From the NCBI GenBank assembly GCA_024138015.1, contig JAMXBB010000010.1, forward strand, positions 9,981,254-10,045,253: a stretch of DNA of 64,000 nt, given 5' to 3'. Source of the stretch: Lumnitzera littorea (taxonomy: Eukaryota > Streptophyta > Magnoliopsida > Myrtales > Combretaceae). Position 1 is the stretch's first letter. Every line of letters begins with the position of its first letter. The position numbers and the translations under genes are program-made. The notes under the pieces are model-generated. The model made no database searches, was not told the DNA's origin, and was given only the letters and a program-made list of their open reading frames with translations. Positions 1 through 11,303 of this stretch are shown here, piece by piece.

Positions 1-829
1 TATTCATAATATCTGCAAGTGTTAGCAAAGCGTGGAAGGTTTGATGAACACCTCATTTACAGTTGTGAGAGCACCTTTAGTGGGGTTCTTCCCCGACTCC
101 TTCGGTAAAGATCTATTTCCGGGCGTAAGGTTTTCTTTTTGCTTTTTATTTTCCCAATTATTTTATAATTTAAAAGAGGTAATTCGAATCTTGGCCTATT
201 GTCATAATACTACTAAACTACAATTGTCTTGATAATAAAGTAGGGTTCTTTAAACTTATAATTTCCTTTTATTTTTGTTTAGTGTTAATTTTTATCTAAT
301 TTTATATTGCAGGACCCATAAATAATATAAGTAAATATCAAGACTTTTCTCTTAAAAATCTCAAGGATAAAATGGATAGATCTATAAGAGAAAATTCCTT
401 AATGGCCTGTTTATGTTTTGGAATCCAATAAATATGGAACAGAAAAATTAGGTTGTGGGAATATTTATTTTATATTCCAGGTATTCACTTTATATAAATT
501 TTTATTATAAGAAATATTTATTTTAGTATTTACTTCATCTCATCAATTGTAGTATTAATTGAGAATATAAGTAAAAATAATGGTTTACCTCTATTTGATC
601 ATTTTGGAAAATAACTACAAGTTATTTAATTGTAATGTTAATAAGGTATAATAGTCATATTATTTGAACGTTAAGAAATAAAAAAAAAAAATTCATATAC
701 TTTAGGTAACAACTATTCCCAATTGAATGAAAATAAAAAAAAAAAAAAAATTCTATTATGTTAACTCTCTATTACCTTTAAATAAACTAGCAGGAGATAC
801 TGAAGTGATGCTCGGGTCCTTGGCAATAA
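1..829. other. AT-rich intergenic DNA
   Basis: No gene is supported here. A 66-codon open frame at 32-232 has no recognisable domain and is best read as chance. The stretch contains poly-A runs near 680 and 735 and otherwise unassigned AT-rich sequence. Confidence 0.6.
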
Positions 830-1800
830 AATTGCTCTGATGGCCGTAAATTGGCTTTCACCCGAGTCTTGCTCTCATCTTGTCACTCTCGACTGGACCT
901 ACTACTTATCCATGAATTGATGGTGGTGCATCCATGGTGGGGAGACAGAAAACACATACATTATGGCTTGCCCATGTCTTGTACAGAGGGTAACAACGCC
1001 CTTGGTAATAATTAATTTGGGTCTAGATAACAGTATTTTTGGAGCATTAATTAACAAGTTTAAACTAAAACTTGTATCTTTTTTTTTTTCAGTATTGTTT
1101 ATGTATTTACGGAAAAAATAAATCTAAGTAGATAGGCGTGATAGGATCCATATTATTTAAATCAGAATAGGATTAAGTAACCATGTCTTTTAAAATTACA
1201 TATTTAGCCTTAATTTGATATTACTTAATAAAAATATTAATATTAAAATTATCTACGAGAATTATAATATACGTAAATATGGCAACTCCTTAATTTTTCT
1301 CCTATATTAATCTCTCTCTCCTCTCTCCTTCTTTCATGTAAGTTTTGTATAAAAAAAACAACCATTTTAATATAACAGATCTAAATGCTTGGTTATTTTC
1401 TAATTGTTTTTTTCATCACCTAGTTTTTGTTTAATTTATTTTTAATATTGATATTTCTTTTTCTTTTTTCCCTAAAAGATAGCGTGGATCGTAGGACACT
1501 TTATCGAATATATTAGAAGTGCAATTATCTTTCATATGTTTTGAAATTAATTACTTTTTCCCTACTTCTTATATGATGATATGACGTATTTTATGATTTC
1601 TGGTTTGAATACTCGTAGATTTGAATTGTTAGTCAAATTATTACTCCACTCAGGTTCAAAGCAACTTTAGGTTAAAAGAGTCGAGTAAAACAAGGTGGAT
1701 TGTATGTGTTTGGTGACTGCTCAATTACTGCATTAATTGCAATAATGTTCTACAACTATTTTCCGATGCATTTCCCTCTATACATTTAGTTTATAGAATG
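830..1800. repeat. Segmental duplication, copy 1
   Basis: This block matches 12230-13400 in the same orientation in several collinear patches. Examples are the TGGCTTTCACCCGAGTCTTG segment near 850, the GGAGACAGAAAAC...TGGCTT...TCTTGTA segment near 940-985, the TTTTGAAATTAATTACTT segment near 1540, and the region near 1690-1770 with a GTTTGGTGACT core. Patch offsets drift from about 11.1 to 11.6 kb, as expected from indels. No coding capacity is seen in either copy. Confidence 0.65.
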
Positions 1801-2149
1801 GAGTAATTTTTAGAAATATAAAAGAAAAATAATAACTATTTCTTATAATTATTTTTAAGGCTCCATGAATAGATATAAAAATATGTTATAGAAAATTAAA
1901 GAATAACTATTCTTTTGGTCATTTATCATCAAGTTTGGTATGAAGAAATGATTTAGAATGAAATGAAATAAAAATTGGAATGAAAAATCGTTTCCTATAT
2001 TTGGAGATGGTTACAGAATAGAATGGAATTAAATGAAATTAAATGCTCAAATAAAATTACTTATAGAAAATATTTTTAATTATTGTATGTTATAATTTCT
2101 TTGAAGATTTAAGAGAATTAATGTTAAAGAAAGGAAATGGAATGAGAAC
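1801..2149. other. AT-rich intergenic DNA, possible MITE remnant
   Basis: There is no gene. The stretch has GGAATGAAATG-type words and a TTTGGTATGA motif near 1935, resembling words in the MITE-like segments near 22240 and 45670. Boundaries cannot be fixed. Confidence 0.35.
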
Positions 2150-2236
2150 GAATGAAAACTATATTCATCGATGCAACAACTAACTATGTTGTACAAGTAT
2201 TTATACCCTATGGCAAACTAATTAACTAACTACCTA
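2150..2236 (-). repeat. Putative 3' LTR remnant of Copia A
   Basis: Directly after the end of the degraded pol reading on the minus strand comes sequence with a GGGTATAAATAC core followed by ACAACATAGTTAGTTG, a layout typical of a Copia LTR promoter. No second LTR survives for comparison, so the limits are approximate. Confidence 0.4.
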
Positions 2237-2239
2237 AAT

Positions 2240-4990
2240 ATGAAGACCCAACTTGGAAAGAAAGAAGTGTAACTGAGACAAAGAAACAATTTTAGTGAAA
2301 ATATTAGCCAGTCACAATCTAGAAGGAACATAAAGAGTTTTCAAAAATCCTTATGTAATTTGATCTTTGGTGCAATAAATGTCCACCTCTATATGCTTCA
2401 TCAGTTTATGAAGACAAGGATTATTTGTGATTGAAGTGCTGCTTTATTATTACAACAAAAAACTATAAGAGTTTGTAAAGGAAGTTGTAATTCATGAGCC
2501 ACATGATAAATCCATTTAAGTTCTCGAGTAGCTATAGGCATCACTTAATACTCCGCCTTAGCAAAAGAAACAGAAACAGTACGCTATTTCTTGGATTTCC
2601 ATGCTACTAATGCTGTGCTAAGAGAAATGCAAAAACCACTAATTGACTTGCAATTTAAGGCATGTTGCCTAGCTAAAATTAGCATAGCTAAGTAAGTTTA
2701 AGAAATTCGTGGATGGATAGAATAGTGCAAAAGAAATGGTTCCTTTAATATAGTCCAACAAAAAAAAAGCTGCCTTCATGTGTAAAGAACAAGGTTTGGA
2801 TAAAAATTGACTGAGGTAGTAGACTGGATAATAAGTCTAGATGGGTTAGTGTCAAATACAAAAGAGTGATGCCTAAGTCTTTGACGGTAAAATCTGATGC
2901 AAACGATTCTTCAAATGAGTAATTGAGGCTTTGCAATTCCCTGTTATCAACATGTTATCCACATAAAGGAAGACAATAAGAAACTTATCATCACTAACAT
3001 GAGTAAACAAAGAGTAATCATTTTTGGATTGAGCAAAGCCTTGAGAAATAAAAAATTTAAGGATTTCAGCATTCCATTGGAGTGAAGCCTATTTGAGACC
3101 ATATAATGAATTCATTAACTTGCAAACTTGCCCAAGTATAGCCTTATTGTACCCTTATGGAGGATACATATAGATTTATTCATTGATAAAACCATGTAGA
3201 AATGTGTTGTTAATATCTACCTAATGTATGGGCTGATGCTTGGCCATAGCAATTACAATTAGAATAGTGGCCAAATGAGCCATGGGTGAAAATGTTTCAT
3301 TGTAATCCTCTCCTTCTTTTTTAGTATACCTTTTTGCCACCAAAATGTACTTTATATCTCTTAATGGAGCCATCGGCCTTATATTTTATCTTGTACACCC
3401 ATTTAGAGTATATACCCATTTAGAGCCAACTGTATGCTTTCCTTTAGGCAAATTTGTAAGTACCTAAATGCTATTATGCTCTAAAGCATCTAAATCCTTA
3501 TCCATAGCCTCTACCTATTAAGGCTTATAAATAAGAAGTAGGTTCCTTAGTAATTAAAATGTGGGCTAAAGAGGCTACATATTCATTAGGATAAGAAGAA
3601 AAAGTATTTTTGGTGAATAAAGGACTAGGAATAGAAGGAACAGGCGATGAATTATCAATAAGAGGTGCTACTACAAGATTGGCATGGCGTACATAATCTA
3701 CAAGCCATTTAGGTGAATATCTAATTTTAGTAGAATGTCTGAGGGTAAGTGGAGAAATATTAATAAATGGTTCTGAAGACAGTGTATTGGATGGTTGATG
3801 ATGACTATGGACTATTGGTAATAAAGCAAGGAAAGGATTGTGTGAAGAAGAAGTAGGTTCATAGGTATGAAAGTCATGAATTTCATTTAGTGAAACAAAT
3901 GATAAAGGAAAGGCTTGATCTATTAATGGTGTAGTAGTAGTAATACTAGCATTCCTGAAAGGAAAACAAGTCTCATGGAATATAATATCTCTACTCATGA
4001 AAATCCTTTTGGAATTGAGGTCAAACAACTTATAACCTTTCTAACCAACCTTATATCCTAACATAACACCCTTAATGCCTTTCTTATCAAACTTGTCCTT
4101 TTGAGGAGTAACATTTTTAGCAAAACACAAATAACCCATAATTCTCAAATAGCTATAAGAAGGTGGATGCCTAAAGAGGATTTCATAAGGAGTTTTCCAA
4201 ACTAAAATGGGTATAGGCATTCGATTGATGAGATAAGTGGTTGTTAAAATACACTCTCTCTAAAAACACTTTAATAAGTTGGCATGTAATCTTAAGGCTC
4301 TTGAAGTCTCAATCAAATGTCTATGCTTTCTCTTAACCCTAATATTTTGCTATGGTGTGTAGGTGATGGATCTTTGGTGCAATATGCCTAATTAGAGAAA
4401 GAAGTCTTGGGTTTCTTTGGATAAAAACTCCATTCCATTATCAGTGTGGACTATTTTTGGTGTAACTTAGAAATGGTTCAGTGTGTAGGCAAAAAATTGC
4501 TAAAGTGTTTTGGTTACTAGAGATTTATGAACAAAAATGAATGTCCATGTAGCCCTAGAAAAACCATCAAGTATGGTCAAGAAATATCTCTCTCCTCCAA
4601 TTGGATCCACATGATAGGGACCACATATATCCATATGTAATAACCGAAAGATATGACTAAAATTACTGTTGCTTGAAGGAAATGGTAACTTGTGTATCTT
4701 AGCAAGATGGCAAGTCTTACAAAGAAAATTTCATGTGTTTATATGTCTAAGATCAAACAAATGTTGAAGTTTTGGCAATGATGTATGACCCAAACGGTCT
4801 TGCAACAATACACTATCTGGTTTATCAGAAACAACAACATTGGAAATGTTATGCTTATTACAAGAAAAAACGAATGCTAAAGGTTTGGTAATAGACAGAC
4901 TACAAGAACTGGTAGCTTGTAGAATGTATAATCCTTATTGTATCTATGTAATAGCAATGGTTTTATGAATTATTTGATCTTGAAAGAAAC
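2240..4990 (-). pseudogene. Copia pol pseudogene (integrase-RT-RNase H)
   Basis: Translating the minus strand gives a degraded Copia polyprotein. LGHTSLPKLQHL near 4765-4800 is the GAG-pre-integrase motif. HMDICGP followed by LDGFSRATWTF (about 4530-4650) is the integrase core. TPYEILFRHPPSY near 4150-4195 is late integrase. RHSTKIRYSPKWL near 3690-3745 is the integrase-RT linker, which lies in the longest uninterrupted stretch (3525-4028, 167 codons). YTKKEGEDYNETFSPMAHL near 3270-3350 is reverse transcriptase. The RT active site reads LYVDNML at 2954-2965, so the second catalytic aspartate of YVDD is Asn. FAKAEY near 2550 is RNase H, and LANIFTKIVSLSQLHF near 2260-2310 is the family's usual C-terminal end. 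Several stops and frameshifts break it, so no functional protein is possible. Confidence 0.8.
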
Positions 4991-5021
4991 AATAACTATG
5001 GTTAAAGATTACTACTATAGA

Positions 5022-5493
5022 TGATAGGAATCGGACTACTGGGCCTTTAACCCGCAGCTGAGCTCGAGGACTAGAAGGACTAACGGGGTGAATCTTCCTG
5101 CTCCAACCGACTCCTGTCGAGGTCGAGTTACTCTTTGCTACTAATCAACTCTCTATACCGTATCGAATGATTGCCCATCTTTCGGAAATTATGTGCTGAC
5201 TGGAAGAACGCCTTGACAACAGCTAGACTTCACACACCTGCTTAGTCTTGTCCGACCCGACCCCTTACTCGGCAACATTATTACTAAGAGGTTGAGATAT
5301 CTCATGCATTAACTACTTTTGTTTGGACGAGTCCACAAGATGGGAATCGGCCTTTGACTAAATCTAAGTTGAGGCTTATAAATGCCTGCCAAGGCCGAGT
5401 TACAGTTAGAAGGATGAGAGGAAGGACAATAAATACTCGGCATCAAGTTTGTCATCAACTGAAGTGCCAAGAAACTGCAAGGCCGAGTACTCA
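5022..5493 (+). repeat. Lone Gypsy-like LTR between two Copia fragments
   Basis: The segment begins TGATAGGAATC and ends GCCGAGTACTCA, the TG...CA form of an LTR. It is clearly more GC-rich than its flanks. It matches the reverse complement of 43985-44585, sharing CGCAGCTGAG, TCGAGGACTA, TCCTGCTCCAA and CTTTTGTTTGGAC in the same order. A TATA-like CTTATAAATGCC near 5370 lies about 120 bp from its right end. The flanking pentamers ATAGA and AGACC do not match, so there is no target duplication. The open frame at 5309-5500 on the other strand is a by-product. Confidence 0.6.
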
Positions 5494-8400
5494 AGACCAA
5501 AGAACCAAATTGAAAAGTTGAGAAACACTCAAAGCCTTGGTAAAGACATCAACAACTTAAATTGAAGAAGGAATGTAAACAAGTTGCAATAAACCAAAAG
5601 CCACATAGTCTCTGATAAAATGAGCTTCAATATCTATATGTTTAATGTGAGCATGTAACATGAATTATGTGCAATAAGTAATGCAAACTTGTTATCACAA
5701 GCTATCATGACTGGAAAATCAATAGAAAAACCAAGATCACGTAAAATTTATGAGACCCACAGCAATTCCTTTTGTAGCATCTCCTAAACTTCTATATTCT
5801 GCCTTAGTACTAGAGGTAGCAATTGTAGGTTGATTTTTCGTTTTCCAAACAACTAAAGCATTACTAATCATTACATAATAACTAGTTAAAGTGCACCTAT
5901 CAAGTGTACTGGAACCTCAACAAGAATAAAAAACCCCTTGAGTACAAGAGAATTCTTAGTTGGATAAAAGAGACCAGAACTAATAGAACCTTTAAGTTAT
6001 CTCAACAAATAGAATAAGGCATTCAAATGTGGCTTACGAGGATTTGGCCGTGTCAAGGAAATATAAAATAATCGACGTATTAACTTGTGATAAAAGGTAA
6101 GATTAGGTAAAAGAGCACTAGATTTCGCATCAAGAGACAACTTAGGCTGCATAGGACATGTAGTAATCTTGGCCCTAGTAAGACATGCACTCTACAATAA
6201 ATTCATAATGAATTTCCATTGATGAACATAAAGACCATGATTTATCTTACACAATTCGATGCCAAGAAAAAAAGGTGCTTGACCGAGATCCTCAATAGTG
6301 AATTTCTAATCAAGGCTTTGCTTAACATGAGTGATAAAATCAGTATGAGAACCTATAATAAGCATGTCATCAACGTAGAGAAGCATAAAAGCATAACCAC
6401 TATCAATATGATATGTAAACAAAGACACATCATGAGTAGATTGAACAAAACCCAAAGAAATAAGAAATCTTAAGATTTCAAGATTCCATTGTTGTGAAGC
6501 TTACTTCAATCCATATAACAATCTTTTCAACTTGCACACTTGATTAGATAAGGCCTTTTCATAACCTTAAAGTGGTAGCATATAAATTTCCTCATCTAAA
6601 TGCTCATGTAAAAAGGTATTATTGATATCAATTTGAAAAATTAGCCAAGAAGAAGCAGCCACTAATGCCAATAAGACCTTAATCTAACCCATCTGAGTTA
6701 CTAAAGAGAAAGTATCATGAAAATCCTCTTATTCAACCTGAGTAAAACCTTTTGCTACCAAATGAGCTTTATATTGTTAAATTGTCACCCACTTTCACCT
6801 AATTGCTTTTTTCCCTTTAGGTAATTAGTCTTTAAGGTGGTAAGTTCATTTTGCATAGCTAATTACCATTCTTTAGACTAAGATGCCTCTAAGTAACTAC
6901 TAGGCTCTTATACAGTAAACACTTTAACAAGTGATGCCACAAAATTCGAAGGATAAGTCTAAAAAGAAGATAAGGTAAATAGTAGGTAAAGGGATGAGGA
7001 TTTAGGTGAAATAAGTTGTGCCAAAGAACCATCAATTGAGGACATGCTTTGTGCAGTATGCATAAAATCTTATAACCAATGTGGACCGTGCTTTACTTTA
7101 GTAGAACGTCTTAACTATGCTTGTGACTAATCTATAGGCAAATAATAAGAAGACTAATCAATTGAAGACTGACTAGAAGCAAAGTGGTGATTAGGATCAA
7201 TCTAAGAATGATCAAGAAAAGGTACAGCATGTGAAGTACAAGGGGAAGACAAAGGATATGTAGAATCAAAAGTTAAAGGAAGAGGATGGGCAAAATCATT
7301 GGAAGAACAACTAGGAAGGTTATGAGTGGATAGAAGTTGGATGTCCTTAAAAGGAAACTTAGTTTCAAAGAAGACCACATCCCTTGATACAAGTATTTGA
7401 TGATGAGTAAGATCATATACCCGATAATCGTTTTGTGTAGGAGCGTAAACAAGAAAAATGCATTTAAGAGATCTTAACTCAAATTTGTCTTTAGGAGTAG
7501 GGTGCTTTACAATAAAACATAAGCAACCCATGACTCAAAGATGATCATAAGTTGTTGTTTCTCTAAATAGTTTCTCATAAGGTGAATGCCACTCTAAGTT
7601 TGCCATTGGCATACGATTCACTAGATAGGTGACAGTGAGAATACATTCCCCATAAAACTTCTTAGGCAAATGAGCATGAAGTCATAAAGCTCTTGTTGTT
7701 TTTAATAGATGTTTATGTTTTCTTTCTATGCTCTCATTTTATTGTAGAGTGTAAGTTGTGGTTTTTTTATGAACAATACCTAAGTCTAAAAACATGGATT
7801 GACATTGTTTAGAAAGAAATTCAAACCCATTAACACTATGCAAAAACTTAGGAATTACACCAAAATGATTGTGTATGCAAGTAATGAAATTAGAAAGAAT
7901 AGTAGGAACTTAGATTTTATGTTATAGAAAAAAGGTCCAATTAGACCTAATACAATAATTAAGAATTGTTAAGAAGTAATGCGCACTAGTAGTAGAAGCT
8001 TCTTTGTATGGACCCCATAGATCTAAATGTAATAATTCAAAAGGAATAGCAAATTTATGATCACTTCATCAAAGATAACCTATGAAACTTTGCTTTAAGG
8101 CAAGCATCAGAAGAAAAATAACGAAAACTAAAATGTTTATAAGCTGCTAAGTGCTTGAGTTTAGACAATGAGCTATGACCAAGCCTAAAATGAAATAGTT
8201 CAAGAGAAATTGAAGAATTACAAGACAAATTTTTTGTAGAATCAGAATGAAGAAAAGCATCAGTCATAGCACCATATTTGTGATTCCTTTTCGCTTGAAG
8301 AAAATACAATCCATATGTTGCTCTTACTTCGACCACAATATTTTTAGTTTTCAAGTCCTGTATGATACATTCAATGGAGTCAAAATGTGCAAACAAGTTA

Positions 8401-9843
8401 TGGTCTCTGATAAGATAATGTACTAACAACAAATTATGGGTGAAATTGGGTACAAAATACACATTGTGTATAACAAGTGTAGGGTTTAAAGTGACCGAGC
8501 TTGCTATGTTAACAACAAGTTCCTTTCCATCGGGTAAGCGTACTTGTATTGGGTGCAAAAGATGAACAATATCTTGTAAGATGGTATGATAAGGTGTCAT
8601 GTGACTTGTGGCACTAGTGTCGAGTATCTAAGAATCTAAATAGCTACTAAGTGCATTTAAGCAAAAGATGTTAGCTTGAGACACACTTGCAAATTGTACA
8701 TTATTTGCCATGATTGAAGAGCTATTTTAGACTCCCTTTTCCTACATAAACTTCATAAATTCTCTGCACATGTTTTGCAAGAACTATAAATAGCAAGTTG
8801 CTTATATAATTCCCTATCAGAATTATCCATAAGTGTGTGCTCAAGTGGAGTATCAAACATCCCTGCAACAATAATACCCTTAGAGTTAGTACTAATTTCT
8901 TAAAGAACAACATTAGCACTAATGACCTTCCCTTTAGTGACATGTTTTCCTTTAAGCCATTCAGGATACCCTATTAACTGGAAACAATTTTCAACCGAGT
9001 TTCCATTAGCCTTGCAATGTTGGTAAGTCGGTTTGCTCTTAAACCTTTTCTTCTCATTACCACTATTGTTCACAAACATCGTGCCTTAAGTAGCAAATGT
9101 AGAAGCATCTAATTCATTGAATAGTATAGATGACACCTGCCTTTATTTTTCTATTTGCTAAACAAAATAAAAAGCCTTACAAATAGAAGGCATAGGATCC
9201 ATTGAATGGATTTGATTATGAACACTATCATACACTTCATTGAGTCCCATAAGAAATTGCATCAAGTGAGTTTGTGATTCTAACTTACACAACTTCTAAA
9301 TTACAAGTACAAGACTCCATACATCCACAAGTACACTGTAGATAAGATTGCACTTATAGTAACTGATCTCGACACTTCTTAAGCCTACTATAATGGGCAC
9401 TAATATTGATTATTTTGCTTAAGATTGCACATATTATATTGTAACTGAAACATGAGAGGGCCATTTGAGTTACTATACTATTCAATCACTTCTTTCCACA
9501 ATTGTTTAGCAAATTGAGAGTATATAAAGCTTTAAGTAATTTCAGAATTCATAGAATTCAAAATTTGGCACTACACCATGTAATCACAATATAACTAATG
9601 CATAAGATCAGGAGAATCATCACTAAGCTTCATTATAGATTCGTCTATAAACCTTAACTTTAATTTTTCCCCAAGCCTTAGCTCAATCGATTGATTCCAG
9701 CTTAGGAAATTATTTCTATTAAAAGCTAAGGTTCCAATAGCCATATTAGGATTATCTAAATTCGATAAGAAATACGGATCGGAAATTAAGGGATCTATTA
9801 TGGTAGTACCATTCAATTCCTCTACAATACTCATGATCAACAC
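5494..9843 (-). pseudogene. Copia gag-pol pseudogene
   Basis: The gag N-terminus (9595-9843) contains NRNNFLSWNQSIELRLGEK, typical of Copia gag. The zinc knuckle near 8965-9010 reads YQHCKANGNSVENC, so the first Cys and the His of CX2CX4HX4C are replaced by Tyr and Asn. The protease active site reads LDTSATSHMT near 8585-8625. Further along come LFHFRLGHSSLSKLKHL (about 8145-8205) and the integrase-to-RT linker YDLTHHQILVSRDVVFFETKFPF (about 7345-7415). RT has QIDINNTFLHEHLDEEIYM near 6590-6640 and an intact LLYVDDMLIIG, with the YVDD codons at 6366-6377. RNase H has SSTKAEYRSLGDATK near 5780-5820, then HIDIEAHFIRDYV and VVDVFTKAL near 5530-5645. In-frame stops and frameshifts make it non-functional. 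Confidence 0.85.
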
Positions 9844-9873
9844 TCAATTAGGGAAAGATATTACCTTAATCGA

Positions 9874-9885
9874 GCTCTAATACCA
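9874..9885 (-). other. Primer binding site of Copia B
   Basis: On the minus strand the sequence directly after the LTR reads TGGTATTAGAGC. That is one base from the TGGTATCAGAGC site complementary to the 3' end of initiator tRNA-Met used by many plant Copia elements. Its abutment to the LTR end fixes the LTR boundary. Confidence 0.8.
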
Positions 9886-10207
9886 TGTGAGGAGAAAACC
9901 TTACTCCGATCTTGACCTGTTTGCCTGAACAATTCCAAATCTATGGAAGTGTGACATGCATAGTAAGCTTTAAAGTATCTAGAAAGAAAGAGAGAAAGAA
10001 GGAATAAAAAGTAATATAGAATGAAATATGTGTGTGTTAAATTACTGAGTGTTGTACAAAGCACTATTTATATTAATGCTATTACACATGTACAGTAGCT
10101 AACTAAATAAAGAAAAAACTAATTGTAAAAACTAACTACAGCTATACAAATGCTATACTACTAACTGTAGAACATACTATATATATAAAGAAATATACAC
10201 TTCTACA
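9886..10207 (-). repeat. 5' LTR of Copia B
   Basis: The 322-bp segment reads TGTAGAAGTG...CTCCTCACA on the minus strand, with TG/CA ends, and is followed at once by the primer binding site. It contains a TATA-like ATATAAATAG near 10065-10075. The open frame at 9861-10064 is LTR sequence, not a gene. Confidence 0.75.
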
Positions 10208-10819
10208 ATCTCTCTTGGATCAATAATTAGTATACAAGTACTAATAAAATTTTGACATGTGAAAACATAATTCGTACTTTTTCAAAAAATACATTCATTT
10301 ATTATTATACGTCAAAATTTTATTAATATTTGAATGCAACTCATCGATTTACGTAATATATAAGTACCATTGAATCTTCTTTTTTTTTTTTTCTTAGATG
10401 GGCCTTATGGCATAGCTAATGTAGGACCCGCTCTGAGAAATTCTAGGTGTTAATAACATGGATTAGAGAAGAAAAGGAGAGAATTATTTTTATTCTATAA
10501 CCTCATGTATGCTTACCAGAAGATAAGAATACACAATAAGTTTCATATTAAACTAGGGTCAAGATATGACATTTTGTTTATATCAATCTATATCTAATAT
10601 ATGTATTTTTTGTTAGATTTCATTAGTGATTACCTTATGGTACTTGTTAAAGGCACTAAAAAAAAGAAAGAAATAGAAAACATTTTATGTTGTTTTGAAT
10701 ATTGATTACATACTTTACAAAAAAAACAAGTGCATAGAAAGTGTAATTTTTTTCCTTCTTTTTTCTTTTAAATTTTCACATATACTTTAATGCTGCCCAT
10801 CAACATTAACGCTCCTATT
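10208..10819. other. AT-rich intergenic DNA
   Basis: Nothing recognisable was found. The stretch has a poly-T run near 10380 and otherwise AT-rich unique-looking sequence. Confidence 0.5.
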
Positions 10820-11031
10820 TGTAATATCCTTTAAATACGAAGTGACAGAGCTTTAATCATTAATACACTTTGGTTTAGTAGCATAGTGTTTACCAAAACT
10901 TTGAGCGTAATTAAGCTTAGTCAATTTTAAGATAGGTGACGAAGCTACCATACTATGAGACAAAATAGTTTAATATTCAATTTTAAAGTGAACAATATCT
11001 CAGTGGGAGGAATTTTAGTCGAATTGTTACA
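10820..11031 (+). repeat. Cassandra 5' LTR with 5S-like region
   Basis: The 5S-like part spans about 10892-10955. ACCAAAACTTTGAGCGTAAT, TTAAGCTTAG and then GATAGGTGAC parallel the 5S words AGAACTCCGAAGTTAAGC, the internal A-box region and the C-box GGATGGGTGAC. The C-box half is the better preserved half here. Confidence 0.7.
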
Positions 11032-11033
11032 AC

Positions 11034-11047
11034 TGGTATCGAAGTAG
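11034..11047 (+). other. Primer binding site of the Cassandra-type element
   Basis: TGGTATCGAAGTAG lies two bases after the 5' LTR. It resembles the TGGTATCAGAGC site complementary to initiator tRNA-Met. Confidence 0.6.
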
Positions 11048-11096
11048 TCCTTACTTGATGATGGTCCTAGATATCAGTTTTATAAGGAAGGTAGAT

Positions 11097-11303
11097 TGTA
11101 ATATCACTTAAATACTACGTAATGCCTTTTATTGCTATGGCTTGGAATTCACCAAAACTCTGAAGTTAAGTGTATTCGAGTTAGATCAATCCTAAAATAA
11201 ATAACCTCCTAAAATGCTATCCTACTATGAGATAAAACCATACAGTGTTCCATACTAAAGTGAACAATACCTTGGTGGGGAAAGTTTCAATTGGATCGTT
11301 ACA
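11097..11303 (+). repeat. Cassandra 3' LTR with 5S-like region
   Basis: The 5S-like part spans about 11151-11225. It keeps AAAACTCTGAAGTTAAGTG and ATCCTAAAATAAATAACCTC. The first half is close to 5S rRNA, while the C-box GGATGGGTGACC has decayed by G-to-A changes to AAATAAATAACC. Confidence 0.7.

Larger units (their letters stand above)
2150..5021 (-). mobile_element. Copia element A, 5'-truncated
   Basis: This is a Ty1/Copia retrotransposon on the minus strand. Read from high to low coordinates it shows a GAG-pre-integrase domain, integrase, reverse transcriptase, RNase H and a short LTR-like tail. Its LTR, gag and protease are missing at the high-coordinate end, where sequence stops against the Gypsy-like LTR at 5022. 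It is a fossil with stops throughout. Confidence 0.8.
5494..10207 (-). mobile_element. Copia element B, 3'-truncated
   Basis: This is a minus-strand Ty1/Copia retrotransposon. In transcription order it has a 5' LTR (10207-9886), a primer binding site, gag, protease, integrase, RT and RNase H. It runs to the end of pol at about 5500, where the Gypsy-like LTR interrupts it. The 3' LTR is missing. Its longest open segments are 9595-9843 (gag), 8061-8600 (protease to GAG-pre-integrase) and 7202-7531 (late integrase). Confidence 0.85.
10820..11303 (+). mobile_element. Cassandra-type TRIM retrotransposon
   Basis: Two direct repeats, 10820-11031 and 11097-11303, both start TGTAATATC and end GTTACA. 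They flank a 65-bp interior that begins with a primer-binding-like TGGTATCGAAG and ends with a purine-rich AAGGAAGGTAGA. Each repeat carries a segment aligning with plant 5S rRNA, which is the hallmark of Cassandra elements. The 484-bp total is slightly shorter than is usual for the family. The flanking pentamers CTATT and CAATT differ at one base and may be a decayed target duplication. The element has no coding capacity and would have depended on proteins from another retrotransposon. Confidence 0.8.

Noticed and set aside
10892..11225. 5S rRNA genes
   Set aside because: The similarity is partial, diverged and located inside paired LTRs, so these are Cassandra-derived promoters rather than functional 5S genes.
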